NCBI RefSeq assembly: GCF_016862995.1
Contig: NZ_BOOA01000049.1
Span: 1 to 64,000, forward strand
Direction of reading: 5' to 3'
Origin: Acrocarpospora phusangensis
GTDB taxonomy: Bacteria > Actinomycetota > Actinomycetes > Streptosporangiales > Streptosporangiaceae
DNA length: 64,000 nt
Part shown: piece after piece, positions 17,132 to 25,945 of the stretch
Layout of the letters: the number at the start of each line of letters is the position of its first letter
Position numbering within the stretch: the stretch's first letter is position 1
Made by a program: the position numbers and the translations under genes
The notes under the pieces: model-generated
What the model was told of the DNA's origin: nothing
The model's input: the letters and a program-made list of their open reading frames with translations, nothing else
Database searches by the model: none

Positions 17132-18541
17132 TCACGCCTCGGTGAACCCCCGCGCCTTCCCACCCGCGGACTCACGCACCGCGGCGGCCACCGCGTTCGC
17201 CACATCCGGGTGGAACACGCTGGGCACGATGTAGTTGGGACCCAGCTCCTCGCTGGTCACCACGGCGGCCAGCGCCCGGGCGGCGGCCAGCAGCATGTCC
17301 TGCGTGACGCCGTCGGCCTGCGCGTCCAGCAGCCCGCGGAACACCCCGGGGAAGGCCAGCACGTTGTTGATCTGGTTCGGGTAGTCGGACCGGCCGGTCG
17401 CGACCACGGCCGCGTGCTCGCGGGCGTCGTCGGGGGACACCTCGGGCTCGGGGTTGGCCAGCGCGAAGACCACCGAGTCCGGCGCCATCATGGCCACGTC
17501 GTCGCCGGTCAGGATGCCGGGAGCGGAGACGCCGATGAACACGTCCGCGCCCTTCACCGCGCCGCGCAGGTCGCCGGAGTAGCCCTCGGCGTTGGTGTGC
17601 TCGGCGATCCAGCGCAGCGAGTCGTCCAGGTCGTCGCGCCCCAGGTGCACCGCGCCCAGGTAGTCGCAGACGACCACGTGCCGGGCCCCGGCCGCGAGCA
17701 GCAGCCGCAGCACGGCGGTCCCGGCCGCGCCCGCGCCCGCCAGCGTGATGCGCACGTCGGCCAGCTCCTTGCGCACCACCCGCAGCGCGTTGGTGAGCGC
17801 CGCCAGCACCACGATCGCGGTCCCATGCTGGTCGTCGTGGAAGACCGGGATGTCCAGCAACTCGCGCAGCCGGCGTTCCACCTCGAAGCAGCGCGGCGCG
17901 GAGATGTCCTCCAGGTTGATCCCGCCGAACCCGGGGGCGATGGCCCGGACGATGGAGACGATCTCGTCCACGTCCTGGGTGTCCAGGCAGATCGGCCAGG
18001 CGTCGATCCCGGCGAACCGCTTGAACAGCGCCGCCTTGCCCTCCATCACCGGCAGCGCGGCGGCGGGCCCGATGTTGCCCAGCCCGAGCACGGCCGACCC
18101 GTCGGTGACCACGGCCACCGAGTTCCGCTTGATGGTCAGGCGCCGCGCGTCCTCCGGGTTGCGCGCGATGGCCATGCTCACCCGGGCCACCCCCGGCGTG
18201 TACGCCATGGACAGCTCGTCACGGTTGCGCAGCGGGACCTTGGACTGCATCTCGATCTTGCCGCCGAGGTGCATGAGGAAGGTCCGGTCGGAGACCTTGT
18301 GGATGACCACGCCCTCGATCGCGCCGAGCCCGTCCACGATCGCCTGCGCGTGGTCGGTGTCCCTGGCGGCGCAGGTCACGTCGATGCGCAACTTCTCGTG
18401 ACCCGCGTTGGTCACGTCGAGAGCGGTGACGATCCCGCCGGCGTTCTCCACCGCGTGGGTCAGCAGGCTGACGGCCTTGCCCCCGGCGGGAACCTCGAGT
18501 CTGACGGTGATCGAATAAGAAACACTCGGCACGGTGGCCAC
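17132..18541 (-). CDS. NAD-dependent malic enzyme with N-terminal ACT domain
   Basis: A 469-residue enzyme that decarboxylates malate to pyruvate. The first ~80 residues fit an ACT regulatory domain (VRLEVPAGGKAVSLL). The malic-enzyme core follows, with MAYTPGVARV, VVTDGSAVLGLGNIGP, FGGINLEDISAP, and HDDQHGTAIVVLAAL. The NAD(P)-binding GAGAAGTAV is next. ACT-fused malic enzymes are common in actinobacteria and may be regulated by an amino acid or other small effector. Its stop directly abuts the stop of the convergent surface-protein gene. Confidence 0.88.
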   Translation of the reverse strand: MATVPSVSYSITVRLEVPAGGKAVSLLTHAVENAGGIVTALDVTNAGHEKLRIDVTCAARDTDHAQAIVDGLGAIEGVVIHKVSDRTFLMHLGGKIEMQSKVPLRNRDELSMAYTPGVARVSMAIARNPEDARRLTIKRNSVAVVTDGSAVLGLGNIGPAAALPVMEGKAALFKRFAGIDAWPICLDTQDVDEIVSIVRAIAPGFGGINLEDISAPRCFEVERRLRELLDIPVFHDDQHGTAIVVLAALTNALRVVRKELADVRITLAGAGAAGTAVLRLLLAAGARHVVVCDYLGAVHLGRDDLDDSLRWIAEHTNAEGYSGDLRGAVKGADVFIGVSAPGILTGDDVAMMAPDSVVFALANPEPEVSPDDAREHAAVVATGRSDYPNQINNVLAFPGVFRGLLDAQADGVTQDMLLAAARALAAVVTSEELGPNYIVPSVFHPDVANAVAAAVRESAGGKARGFTEA

Positions 18542-18617
18542 GTCAATCCGCTCCTTTGCGCATTGGGTGTGGACCTATCGTGCCACCTCTCGCGGACTGC
18601 ATCGGGCCGAAATGTGG

Positions 18618-19547
18618 CTAGAAGAGCGCCGAGGCCAGGCCCCTGCGGGCTTTCGCCACCGCGGGGTCGTCCGCCGGGAGGGTGTCGAACAGGCCGAGCA
18701 GGTGGCGGCGGGCCTTGTCGCGGTCGTCGCCCGCGGTGCGGCGCACCACGCCGATGAGCCGGGTGAAGGCGGCGTCCACCTCGCCCGCGAGCATCTCCAC
18801 GTCGGCGGCCTGCGTCTGGAGCACGACGTCGGCGGACGCGTCGGCGGCCCGGCCGAGCACGTCGGCGGGGTTCAGGCCGGTGGTGCGGCGGACCAGGCCG
18901 ACCCCGGCGAGGCCGATCTTGGCCTCCTCGTCGTTCGGGGAGCGGGCCAGCAGGCGGCCGAAGGCGGCCTCGGCGGCGTCCAGGTCGCCGTCCTCGATCG
19001 CCATGTCGGCGGCGAGCAGGTCGGGGTCCACGGGCGGCTCGGCGGGGCCCTCCTCACCCGGCGCGGCGGGCGGGCCCAGCTCCACGCCGAGCTGCTCGAA
19101 GACCTGGGTGAGCGCCTGGCGCAGCTGCGCCTCCGGCAGCGGGCCCTCGAACAGCGGCATCAGCTGGCCCTGCACCGCCAGGTAGACGGTCGGCACCGCG
19201 CGCATCCGCAGGGCCTGCGCCAGCTCGGGGTTGGCCTCCACGTCCACCCGGGCCAGCAGCCAGGACCCGCCGGCCTCGGCGGCCAGCTTCTCCATGGCCA
19301 GGCTGAACTGCTGGACCTGCTCGGCCCTCGGCACGGTGGCCTCGACGATGACCGGAACGCTCATCGAGCGCTCCACCACCTCCGCGGTGAAGGTCGCCGC
19401 GGTCGGCTCGATGAGCTCGGGCGTGCCGGGCGCCGCGGGGTTCTTGGCCGCCGCCTCGCGCCGGGCCTGCGCCTCCAGCGCCTGCTTGCGCGCGCCGAGG
19501 TCCACGGCGCCGTAGAGCGATCCAGGTCGAGAGAAGTCCGCTGCCAT
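18618..19547 (-). CDS. YbbN-like thioredoxin-fold co-chaperone
   Basis: 309 residues from ATG 19547; an upstream in-frame start lacks a clear Shine-Dalgarno. The N-terminal third has a thioredoxin-like fold, but the CxxC motif is absent: VPVIVEATVPRAEQV stands where WAPWCGPC would be. So it is not a redox enzyme by this site. The rest is TPR-like helices (AEAAFGRLLARSPNDEEAKIG). E. coli CnoX (YbbN) combines a thioredoxin fold and TPRs as a holdase, which is the closest analogy. It lies just downstream of the mutase gene on the same strand. Confidence 0.82.
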   Translation of the reverse strand: MAADFSRPGSLYGAVDLGARKQALEAQARREAAAKNPAAPGTPELIEPTAATFTAEVVERSMSVPVIVEATVPRAEQVQQFSLAMEKLAAEAGGSWLLARVDVEANPELAQALRMRAVPTVYLAVQGQLMPLFEGPLPEAQLRQALTQVFEQLGVELGPPAAPGEEGPAEPPVDPDLLAADMAIEDGDLDAAEAAFGRLLARSPNDEEAKIGLAGVGLVRRTTGLNPADVLGRAADASADVVLQTQAADVEMLAGEVDAAFTRLIGVVRRTAGDDRDKARRHLLGLFDTLPADDPAVAKARRGLASALF

Positions 19548-19604
19548 ACCCCAATCCTGCCGCATCCCGGGGGGAGCACGTTCCATCCCCTCGGATCTGG
19601 GCGG

Positions 19605-21263
19605 TCAGAATCGCGGCGGTTCGGTGTATGTGCCCCATTCATCGCGGAGCACATCGCAGATTTCGCCCAAGGTGGCCTCGGCCCTGGCCGCCGCCAGCAT
19701 CGGCTCGATCATGTTCTGCTCGGTCCGCGCCGCGGCCAGCAGGCCGGCCAGCGCCGCGTCCACGGCCTGCCGGTCACGCCCGGCCCGGCGCTCGGCCAGC
19801 ACCCGCCGCTGCTCGGCCTCCACCTCGTGGCTGACCCGCAGGATCTCCAGCGGCTGCTCGGTGGTCCCGGTGTGGCAGTTCACCCCGACCACCCGCTTCT
19901 CCCCCTTCTCCAGCTGCCGCTGGTAGTCGAAGGCGGCCTCGGCGATCTCGGCCATGAACCAGCCGTCCTCGATGCCGCGCAGCAGGCCGGAGGTGATGTC
20001 GCCGGTGCCCATGTCGCGGATCTTGGTGAAGATCTCCTCGGCCTCGGCCTCCAGGCGGTCGGTGAGGGCCTCCACGTACCAGGAGCCGCCGAGGGGGTCG
20101 ACCACGTTGACCACCTCGGTCTCCTCCATGATCACCTGCTGGGTGCGGAGGGCGATCTCGGCGGCCTTCTCGGACGGCAGGGCCAGCACCTCGTCCAGCG
20201 CGTTGGTGTGCAGCGACTGGGTGCCGCCCAGGACCGCGGCCAGGGCCTCGACGGCGGTCCTGACGATGTTGTTGTCGGGCTGCTGCGCGGTGAGCGAGAC
20301 GCCGGCGGTCTGGGTGTGGAAGCGCAGCCACTGGGCCTTCTCGGTGCGTGCGCCGTACACCTCGCGCATCCAGCGGGCCCAGATGCGGCGGGCGGCGCGG
20401 AACTTGGCGATCTCCTCGAAGAAGTCGATGTGCGCGTCGAAGAAGAAGGACAGGCCGGGCGCGAAGACGTCCACGTCCAGGCCGCGGGACAGACCCAGCT
20501 CGACGTAGCCGAAGCCGTCGGCGAGGGTGAAGGCCAGCTCCTGGGCGGCGGTGGAGCCCGCCTCCCTGATGTGGTAGCCGGAGACCGACAGCGGCTTGTA
20601 GGCGGGCACCTCGCGGGCGCAGAACTCCATCAGGTCGCCGATCAGGCGCAGGTGCGGCTCGGGGGCGAACAGCCACTCCTTCTGCGCGATGTACTCCTTG
20701 AAGATGTCGGTCTGCAGCGTCCCGTTCAGCTGCCGCAGCGGTACGCCCTGGCGCTCGGCCGCCACCACGTACATGCAGAAGATCGGCACGGCCGGGCCGC
20801 TGATGGTCATGGACGTGGTGACCTCGCCCAGCGGGATGCCGTCGAAGAGCAGGTCCATGTCGAGGGCCGAGTCGATCGCCACGCCGCAGTGGCCGACCTC
20901 GCCGAGCGAGCGGGCGTCGTCGGAGTCGCGGCCCATCAGGGTCGGCATGTCGAAGGCGACCGAGAGGCCGCCGCCGCCCGCGCCGAGGATCATCTTGTAC
21001 CGCTCGTTGGTCTGGCGGGCGTTCCCGAACCCGGCGAACTGGCGGATCGTCCAGGGCCGCCCCCGGTAGCCGGTCGGGTGCAGCCCCCGGGTGTACGGAT
21101 ACTCCCCCGGCCACCCGATCCGCTCGAACCGGGGATCGGGGTGGCCGGGCCCGTAGACCGGGTCGACCGAGATGCCGGACAGGGTCTTGAACTCGCGGTC
21201 GCGCCTGCTCGCCGCGTCGTACCTGGCCTGCCAGCGGGCGCGTCCGGCCTCGATGTCGTCCAT
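19605..21263 (-). CDS. icmA: Acyl-CoA mutase large subunit, isobutyryl-CoA-mutase-like
   Basis: A 552-residue adenosyl-B12 mutase large subunit lacking a C-terminal B12 domain, so it needs a separate small subunit that is not in the window. Core: YPYTRGLHPTGYRGRPWTIR and GGGGLSVAFDMPTLMGRDSD. Substrate residues favour isobutyryl-CoA mutase: F76 in TIRQF aligns with Tyr89 of methylmalonyl-CoA mutase, and Q194 in YIAQK aligns with its Arg207; isobutyryl-CoA mutase has Phe and Gln there. It would interconvert isobutyryl- and n-butyryl-CoA. A MarR gene is upstream on the same strand with a perfect palindrome between. The gene symbol rests on the residue argument; ethylmalonyl- or other acyl-CoA mutases remain possible. 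Confidence 0.8.
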   Translation of the reverse strand: MDDIEAGRARWQARYDAASRRDREFKTLSGISVDPVYGPGHPDPRFERIGWPGEYPYTRGLHPTGYRGRPWTIRQFAGFGNARQTNERYKMILGAGGGGLSVAFDMPTLMGRDSDDARSLGEVGHCGVAIDSALDMDLLFDGIPLGEVTTSMTISGPAVPIFCMYVVAAERQGVPLRQLNGTLQTDIFKEYIAQKEWLFAPEPHLRLIGDLMEFCAREVPAYKPLSVSGYHIREAGSTAAQELAFTLADGFGYVELGLSRGLDVDVFAPGLSFFFDAHIDFFEEIAKFRAARRIWARWMREVYGARTEKAQWLRFHTQTAGVSLTAQQPDNNIVRTAVEALAAVLGGTQSLHTNALDEVLALPSEKAAEIALRTQQVIMEETEVVNVVDPLGGSWYVEALTDRLEAEAEEIFTKIRDMGTGDITSGLLRGIEDGWFMAEIAEAAFDYQRQLEKGEKRVVGVNCHTGTTEQPLEILRVSHEVEAEQRRVLAERRAGRDRQAVDAALAGLLAAARTEQNMIEPMLAAARAEATLGEICDVLRDEWGTYTEPPRF

Positions 21264-21271
21264 AGCCGAAA

Positions 21272-21289
21272 TACTAGGACGTCCTAGTA
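21272..21289. promoter_or_regulatory. 18-bp perfect palindrome, MarR operator candidate
   Basis: TACTAGGACGTCCTAGTA is self-complementary over 18 bp. It sits 9-26 bp upstream of the mutase ATG, in the 43-bp gap after the MarR gene. It overlaps where a promoter or ribosome-binding region would be. Probably the binding site of the adjacent MarR protein. Confidence 0.6.
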
Positions 21290-21306
21290 ATAAGCGCCAG
21301 CACCGG

Positions 21307-21822
21307 TCAGGCGTTGCCGGGCGCCTCCGCGAAGTCGCCCGCCGCCACCCGGAGGGTTCTGAGCAGGTCGAACATCTCGGCGAGGTCGTGCTCGCCGTAC
21401 ATGCCGAGGCCGAAGTCGGCGGCCATCAGGTCGGCGGTGGCGGCGCGGACGGCGTCCCGGCCCTGGTCGGTGATCTCGGCGAGCACGCCGCGCCCGTCGT
21501 TGGGGTTGCGGCGGCGGACCACCAGGCCGGCCCGCTCCAGCCGGTCCACCGTGTTGGTCACGCTGGTCGGATGCACCATCAGCCGCTCCCCGATCTTGGA
21601 GAGCGGCAGCGCGCCGGCCCGGCTGAAGGTGAGCAGCACCAGCGCCTCGTAGCGCGCGAAGGTCAGATCGTACGGCTTGAGCAGCGTGTCCAGTTGCGCG
21701 AGCAAGATCTGGTGCGCTCTCATGATCGAGGTGACGGCCGCCATGGCGGACGAGGGCCCGAAGCGCTCCCGCCAGGTTCCGGCGGCGCGCTCGATGGGAT
21801 CGAACGGCAGGTTGAGAGGCAC
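21307..21822 (-). CDS. MarR family transcriptional regulator
   Basis: 171 residues from GTG 21822; homologous actinobacterial proteins begin MPLNLPFDPI, which fixes this start over a longer upstream reading. The winged-helix part has LPLSKIGERLMVHPTSVTNTVDRLERAGLVVRR (given here only to name the recognition region, residues about 75-105). The family represses efflux or catabolic genes and is released by small aromatic or acyl ligands. The next gene on its strand is the mutase, with an 18-bp palindrome between them, so control of acyl-CoA rearrangement is likely. Confidence 0.88.
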   Translation of the reverse strand: MPLNLPFDPIERAAGTWRERFGPSSAMAAVTSIMRAHQILLAQLDTLLKPYDLTFARYEALVLLTFSRAGALPLSKIGERLMVHPTSVTNTVDRLERAGLVVRRRNPNDGRGVLAEITDQGRDAVRAATADLMAADFGLGMYGEHDLAEMFDLLRTLRVAAGDFAEAPGNA

Positions 21823-22060
21823 AGCGTTACCGTAGCGCGGCGATCGTCCGGATTCGCACTTCACGTAGCGTGACCAAACTCATTCCTTGACCAGGGAATC
21901 CCTCCACCAAACATCACGCTCCGTTATGGTTGTCATCTCGAACAGTGAGGCGACGGCAAACTCGCCCCGCGCCACGGGGAACTGGCGCGGCAGGGCGGTC
22001 ACGACGACTCGCACAGGCACGGGGGGTGCTTGATGGGCAGGGCGGCGACATGGCTGGGCC

Positions 22061-23377
22061 GTGCGTGAGCATAGGGGCGTCTCACGCGAGGAGCTGAAGA
22101 ACAGCGCGATCGTCACGGTGACCGTGCTGATGGTGCTCGGCCTGGTGGCGGCGTGGAGCGTCCTCATTCCCGGCGTGATGGTCTGGGACAACGTCATGGT
22201 CGCGGTGATCGGCTCGCTCCGGCTGACCGGCCCGGTCGCGGCGGCGTTCGCCGCCTGGGTGGCGGTCCGCAAACACCGGGCGATCCGGGGCGAGCTGACC
22301 GCGTGGCGGGCGTTGAAGGCGCCGCTGGCCATCCTGGCCGTGGTGACGGGCTCCTTCGGGGCCACCGTGCTGCTGCTGACGCTGCGCGCGGTGCTGAGCG
22401 AGCAGGCCGGCCGGCTGCTGCCGAGCGGTCTCGCCATGGGCGCCGCCGGGCTGGCGCTGTACGTCGTGCTCGGCTGGATGCTGGGCTGGGGCGTGCCGTA
22501 CGCGATCACGCCGCTGCTGGCGGGGACCGGGACGTACGCGCTGTTCACCTGGATCGCGGACGGGTCCGGGTGGGCGGATCGGCTGGCGCCGGCCACGCCC
22601 GAGCCGTACGACCTGTTCCAGGGGCTGAGCGCCGGGGCGTTCCTCAACCAGACGCTGTGGCTGCTCGGGATCAGCGCGGCGCTGCTGCTCGGCTGGGCGG
22701 CGGCGGTGACGCGGCAGCGGCTGGCGCTCGCGGCGGCGATGGTCGCGGTGCTGACGGCGGGCACCGGGGTGGCCCGGCTGCTGGCCGAGCCGCGGCCGTT
22801 CGCGACCGCGCAGAAGGTGGTCTACAGCTGCCAGGAGTGGCCGATCACGGTGTGCGTGCATCCGGGCATGCGCGGCGGGCTGACCGAGCTGGGCAGCGCG
22901 TTCACCGGCATCGCGGCCCGGCTGTCCGGCACGCCCGCCGCGTTCCAGCGGGTCGAGCAGCGCTCCCGGCTGGCCGCGGGGGACGCGCCGCAGGGCGTGA
23001 TCCCCATCCACGTGGACGACCTGGACGCCGGCTACGCCGACCGCGCCGCCGCCGAGTTCGTGGAACGGCTGTCGCGGCCGTGCGCCGACGCCGTGGCCGG
23101 CGGGTATCGCGCGATCGTGGCCGCCTGGCTGCGCGGGGAGCCGCTGCCGGCCGGGCCGCTGGCGGCGCACCAGAACGCCTCCACCTGGTTCTCCGGGCTG
23201 AGCGAGGAGCAGCGGCGCGAGTGGCTGCGCATGTTCTACGCCGACTTCGCGGGCTGCCGGTTGAGCGCCGGCCACTTCGGCGGGTTCACGTACGCGCCGA
23301 GGCCCAGCCCGACCCCGCTCATGCCCGCGGGGCCGAGCCGGTGGGAACCGGGCGGAATGCCGTCCCCCGCGATGTGA
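22061..23377 (+). CDS. Polytopic membrane protein of unknown function
   Basis: 438 residues. The first ~235 contain several hydrophobic helices (TVLMVLGLVAAWSVLIPG and others). The following extracytoplasmic or cytosolic region has VYSCQEWPITVCVHPGMRG and ends in a Pro-rich tail. The Cys-x9-Cys pattern recalls actinobacterial proteins that accompany ABC permeases, but no ABC gene is beside it; I assign no family. GTG 22061 is the likely start. A 12-codon upstream reading frame (ATG 22033) ends just inside the gene. It is followed by a DUF4230 gene on the same strand. Confidence 0.65.
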   Translation: MREHRGVSREELKNSAIVTVTVLMVLGLVAAWSVLIPGVMVWDNVMVAVIGSLRLTGPVAAAFAAWVAVRKHRAIRGELTAWRALKAPLAILAVVTGSFGATVLLLTLRAVLSEQAGRLLPSGLAMGAAGLALYVVLGWMLGWGVPYAITPLLAGTGTYALFTWIADGSGWADRLAPATPEPYDLFQGLSAGAFLNQTLWLLGISAALLLGWAAAVTRQRLALAAAMVAVLTAGTGVARLLAEPRPFATAQKVVYSCQEWPITVCVHPGMRGGLTELGSAFTGIAARLSGTPAAFQRVEQRSRLAAGDAPQGVIPIHVDDLDAGYADRAAAEFVERLSRPCADAVAGGYRAIVAAWLRGEPLPAGPLAAHQNASTWFSGLSEEQRREWLRMFYADFAGCRLSAGHFGGFTYAPRPSPTPLMPAGPSRWEPGGMPSPAM

Positions 23378-23408
23378 TAGCCGCCGGTTAGCGGGAAGAT
23401 GTCCCTTC

Positions 23409-24092
23409 GTGAACCGCCAGACCCGCGCTCCCCTGACCGAGCCGACCCCCGTCACGCGCAGCTCGCGCCGTGGCTGGCGGCGGCTGGCCGGAGTGCTCTT
23501 CGTCGCGCTGCTGCTGCTCGTGGGTGCCCGCCTGGCCTGGTCCTGGCTGGACCCGTTCGGCGAGACCACCATCGACCGCAGCCAGCCGGTGCTGCTCCAG
23601 TCCATCCACAACCTCAGCCGCTTCGAGGCCGCGACCGGCAACTTCCAGGTCGTGGTGGATCTGGAGAAGGACGCCGACTTCCTGCCCGACGCCATCAAGG
23701 GCACCCGCACGCTCTTCGTCGGCGCCGGCAACGTGGACGCCTACGTCGAGTTCGGCGGCCTGGGCAAGGACGCCATCACCGTCTCCCCCGACCGCACCTC
23801 GGTGACGGTACGGCTCCCGCGCGCCCAGCTGGAGAAGCCCAACCTGGACAACAAACGCTCCTACGTCTACCACCAGGAGCGCGGCCTGCTGGACCGGGTC
23901 GGGGAGTTCCTGTCCGACTCGCCCGGCAACCAGCAGGAGCTCTACGTGCTCGCCGAGAAGAAGATCGCCGAGGCGGCCGTCGCCAGCGACCTGCGCGCCC
24001 GCGCCGACGCCAACACCAAGACGATGCTGGAGAACATGCTCAAGGCGCTCGGCTTCACGAAGGTCACCGTCACGTACACGGACGAGCCCTAG
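23409..24092 (+). CDS. DUF4230 family membrane-anchored protein
   Basis: 227 residues with a single membrane helix near residues 28-46 (AGVLFVALLLLVGARLAW) after a basic N-terminus. The remaining domain has LQSIHNLSRFEAATGNFQVV and later helices, matching DUF4230. Such proteins are found in many bacteria with unknown roles. Its start lies 32 bp after the preceding membrane-protein gene, so cotranscription is likely. The 3' end overlaps the convergent sulfotransferase gene by 4 bp. Confidence 0.8.
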   Translation: MNRQTRAPLTEPTPVTRSSRRGWRRLAGVLFVALLLLVGARLAWSWLDPFGETTIDRSQPVLLQSIHNLSRFEAATGNFQVVVDLEKDADFLPDAIKGTRTLFVGAGNVDAYVEFGGLGKDAITVSPDRTSVTVRLPRAQLEKPNLDNKRSYVYHQERGLLDRVGEFLSDSPGNQQELYVLAEKKIAEAAVASDLRARADANTKTMLENMLKALGFTKVTVTYTDEP

Positions 24093-24958
24093 AGATAGCC
24101 CCACTTGGCGGCGATCTCGCGTAGTTCCTCGGGGACCTCGGCGGGGGCGGGGAGCGGGCGGCCGGGCTGGACCGTACCGGTCTGGATCTTGTCGCGCCAG
24201 TCGCCGATGCCCTTCACGAAGGTGCCGTGGTCGTGGTCGCCGTACCGGAGCATGCCGGGCTCCCACGGCACGCCGAGGCGGTCGCAGATGGCCCGGAGCT
24301 CACCCTCCGGGTCGCTCGTGAGCCTCTCGTACGTGACGGTCAGGCCGCCCACCTTCTGCCGGGCCTCCTCCAGGTAGGTGGCGTACCTGAGGGCGTGCGG
24401 GATCGCCTCCGACATGGGCCTGGCCTCCGGGTCGGCCTCGTGCCAGGAGGTGGCGATGGACAGCGGATGCCTGATCAGGTAGATGAAACGGGCGTCCGGC
24501 CAGCAGGTGGCGATGCGCTTCCACGCGAAGACGTTGCTCGGGGTCTTCTCCACCAGGATCTTCTTGCCGCTGCGCAGCAGCTCCCGGTGGAGCATGCGGT
24601 CCCACAGGATGTGCTCGACGTCGCTGTGGGTGTGGCCGAGCGCGGTCAGCGCCTGCTGGAGCGGGTCGGTGGGCAGGTTGACGGTCATCCGCCGGAAGTG
24701 CGTCTCGTGCGGGGCGTGCAGGTGGGAGTGGCTGTTCAGCATCACCCGCAGCAGGGTCGAACCCGAACGCACGGAGGCCAGCAGGAACACCGGCTGGCGC
24801 AGCAGCCGGTCGGCCGCCGGGTCCACCGGGCCGCGGATCCTGTCATCGGGCATCCGGGGCGGCAGCGGCGGCACGGGCTTGGCCGGGAGCCGGACCCGTT
24901 TGATGGCGTAACCGGTGACCCCTTCCAGGGTCGAGTTCAGAACCTGCTTCCACTTCAT
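24089..24958 (-). CDS. Sulfotransferase family protein
   Basis: 289 residues. The 5'-phosphosulfate loop is near FLLASVRSGSTLLRVML (about residue 57-73), and the 3'-phosphate segment is YLIRHPLSIATSWHEAD with a Ser three positions from RHP. These fit P-loop-like PAPS-dependent sulfotransferases. Other conserved parts are VEKTPSNVF and a C-terminal helix RYGDHDHG. The acceptor could be a carbohydrate, lipid or secondary metabolite; nothing nearby identifies it. Monocistronic between convergent DUF4230 and the meaB operon. Confidence 0.82.
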   Translation of the reverse strand: MKWKQVLNSTLEGVTGYAIKRVRLPAKPVPPLPPRMPDDRIRGPVDPAADRLLRQPVFLLASVRSGSTLLRVMLNSHSHLHAPHETHFRRMTVNLPTDPLQQALTALGHTHSDVEHILWDRMLHRELLRSGKKILVEKTPSNVFAWKRIATCWPDARFIYLIRHPLSIATSWHEADPEARPMSEAIPHALRYATYLEEARQKVGGLTVTYERLTSDPEGELRAICDRLGVPWEPGMLRYGDHDHGTFVKGIGDWRDKIQTGTVQPGRPLPAPAEVPEELREIAAKWGYL

Positions 24959-25012
24959 GGCCCGAAGGTAGGGAGGAGGGGTTAAGCGAGGGTGAACAAG
25001 GGCTGGGAAAAG

Positions 25013-25945
25013 CTAGAGCGACGCGATGACCTGGTCCGCGGCCGTGTACGGATCGACCTCCCCCGCCAGCACCCGCGCCGCCATCACCTCCAGCCGCTCG
25101 AGCCCGTGCACCCGCCCGCCGATCCGCGCCCGCAGCTCGGCCAGCACGATCACCTCGATCTCGTCCCGTGCCCTGGCCAGCCTGCGTTTGCGGCCCTGAC
25201 CCGACTCCGCCAGGTAGGTGGCGTGCGCGTCCAGCGCGGCGACGACGTCGGCCACGCCCTCGCCCCGTACGGCCACGGTCGGCACGATCGGCGGGCGCCA
25301 CGAGGCGGTGGACAGCGCGACCATGTTCCGCAGCTCCCGGATCGTCGCCTGCGCGCCCTCCCGGTCGGCCTTGTTCACCACGAACACGTCGGCGATCTCC
25401 AGGATGCCGGCCTTCGCGGCCTGCACGCCGTCGCCCATACCCGGCGCCAGCAGCACGATCGTGGAGTCGGCCAGCGAGGCCACGTCCACCTCGGCCTGCC
25501 CCACCCCGACGGTCTCGACCAGGATCAGGTCGTACCCGGCGGCGTCCAGCACCCGGATGGCCTGCGGCACCGCCCAGGCCAGCCCGCCCAGATGCCCGCG
25601 CGTGGCCATGGACCGGATGAACACCCCGGAGTCGGTCGCGTGCTCCTGCATGCGCACCCGGTCGCCGAGCAGCGCGCCCCCCGTGAACGGCGAGGACGGA
25701 TCCACCGCCAGCACGCCGACCTTCTCGCCGCGCTTGCGCGCCGCCTCGATCAGCGTGCCGGTCGAGGTGGACTTCCCCACCCCCGGCGACCCGGTCAGCC
25801 CCACCACCTTCGCCCGGTACGGCTGCCGCGTGCCGAGCTCCGCGATGAGCTCGCGCAGGCCCGCGCCGGCGTTCTCCACCAGCGAGATGGCGCGGGCGAC
25901 GGCGCGCGGCCGGCCGGCCAGGACGTCGTCGGCCAGGCCGGTCAC
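25013..25945 (-). CDS. meaB: MeaB-type G-protein chaperone of B12 mutases
   Basis: 310 residues from GTG 25945, whose GTGA overlaps the thiolase stop by 4 bp. The Walker A is GSPGVGKST (about 52-60). Further G-protein motifs are [32 protein letters not shown] and NKAD. MeaB proteins protect and reactivate adenosyl-B12-dependent acyl-CoA mutases by gating cofactor loading with GTP hydrolysis. Its client in this genome may be the icmA-like subunit 4 kb away and a methylmalonyl-CoA mutase outside the window. Together with the epimerase, it marks a propionate/methylmalonate context. Confidence 0.9.
   Translation of the reverse strand: MTGLADDVLAGRPRAVARAISLVENAGAGLRELIAELGTRQPYRAKVVGLTGSPGVGKSTSTGTLIEAARKRGEKVGVLAVDPSSPFTGGALLGDRVRMQEHATDSGVFIRSMATRGHLGGLAWAVPQAIRVLDAAGYDLILVETVGVGQAEVDVASLADSTIVLLAPGMGDGVQAAKAGILEIADVFVVNKADREGAQATIRELRNMVALSTASWRPPIVPTVAVRGEGVADVVAALDAHATYLAESGQGRKRRLARARDEIEVIVLAELRARIGGRVHGLERLEVMAARVLAGEVDPYTAADQVIASL

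Noticed and set aside
17210..18757. Long plus-strand open frame opposite malic enzyme
   Set aside because: Antisense artefact; the malic enzyme motifs are clear on the other strand.
18534..21287. Very long open frame on the plus strand (over 900 codons)
   Set aside because: It is antisense to the YbbN-like and mutase genes. It arises from high GC3 of those genes and has no recognisable protein features.
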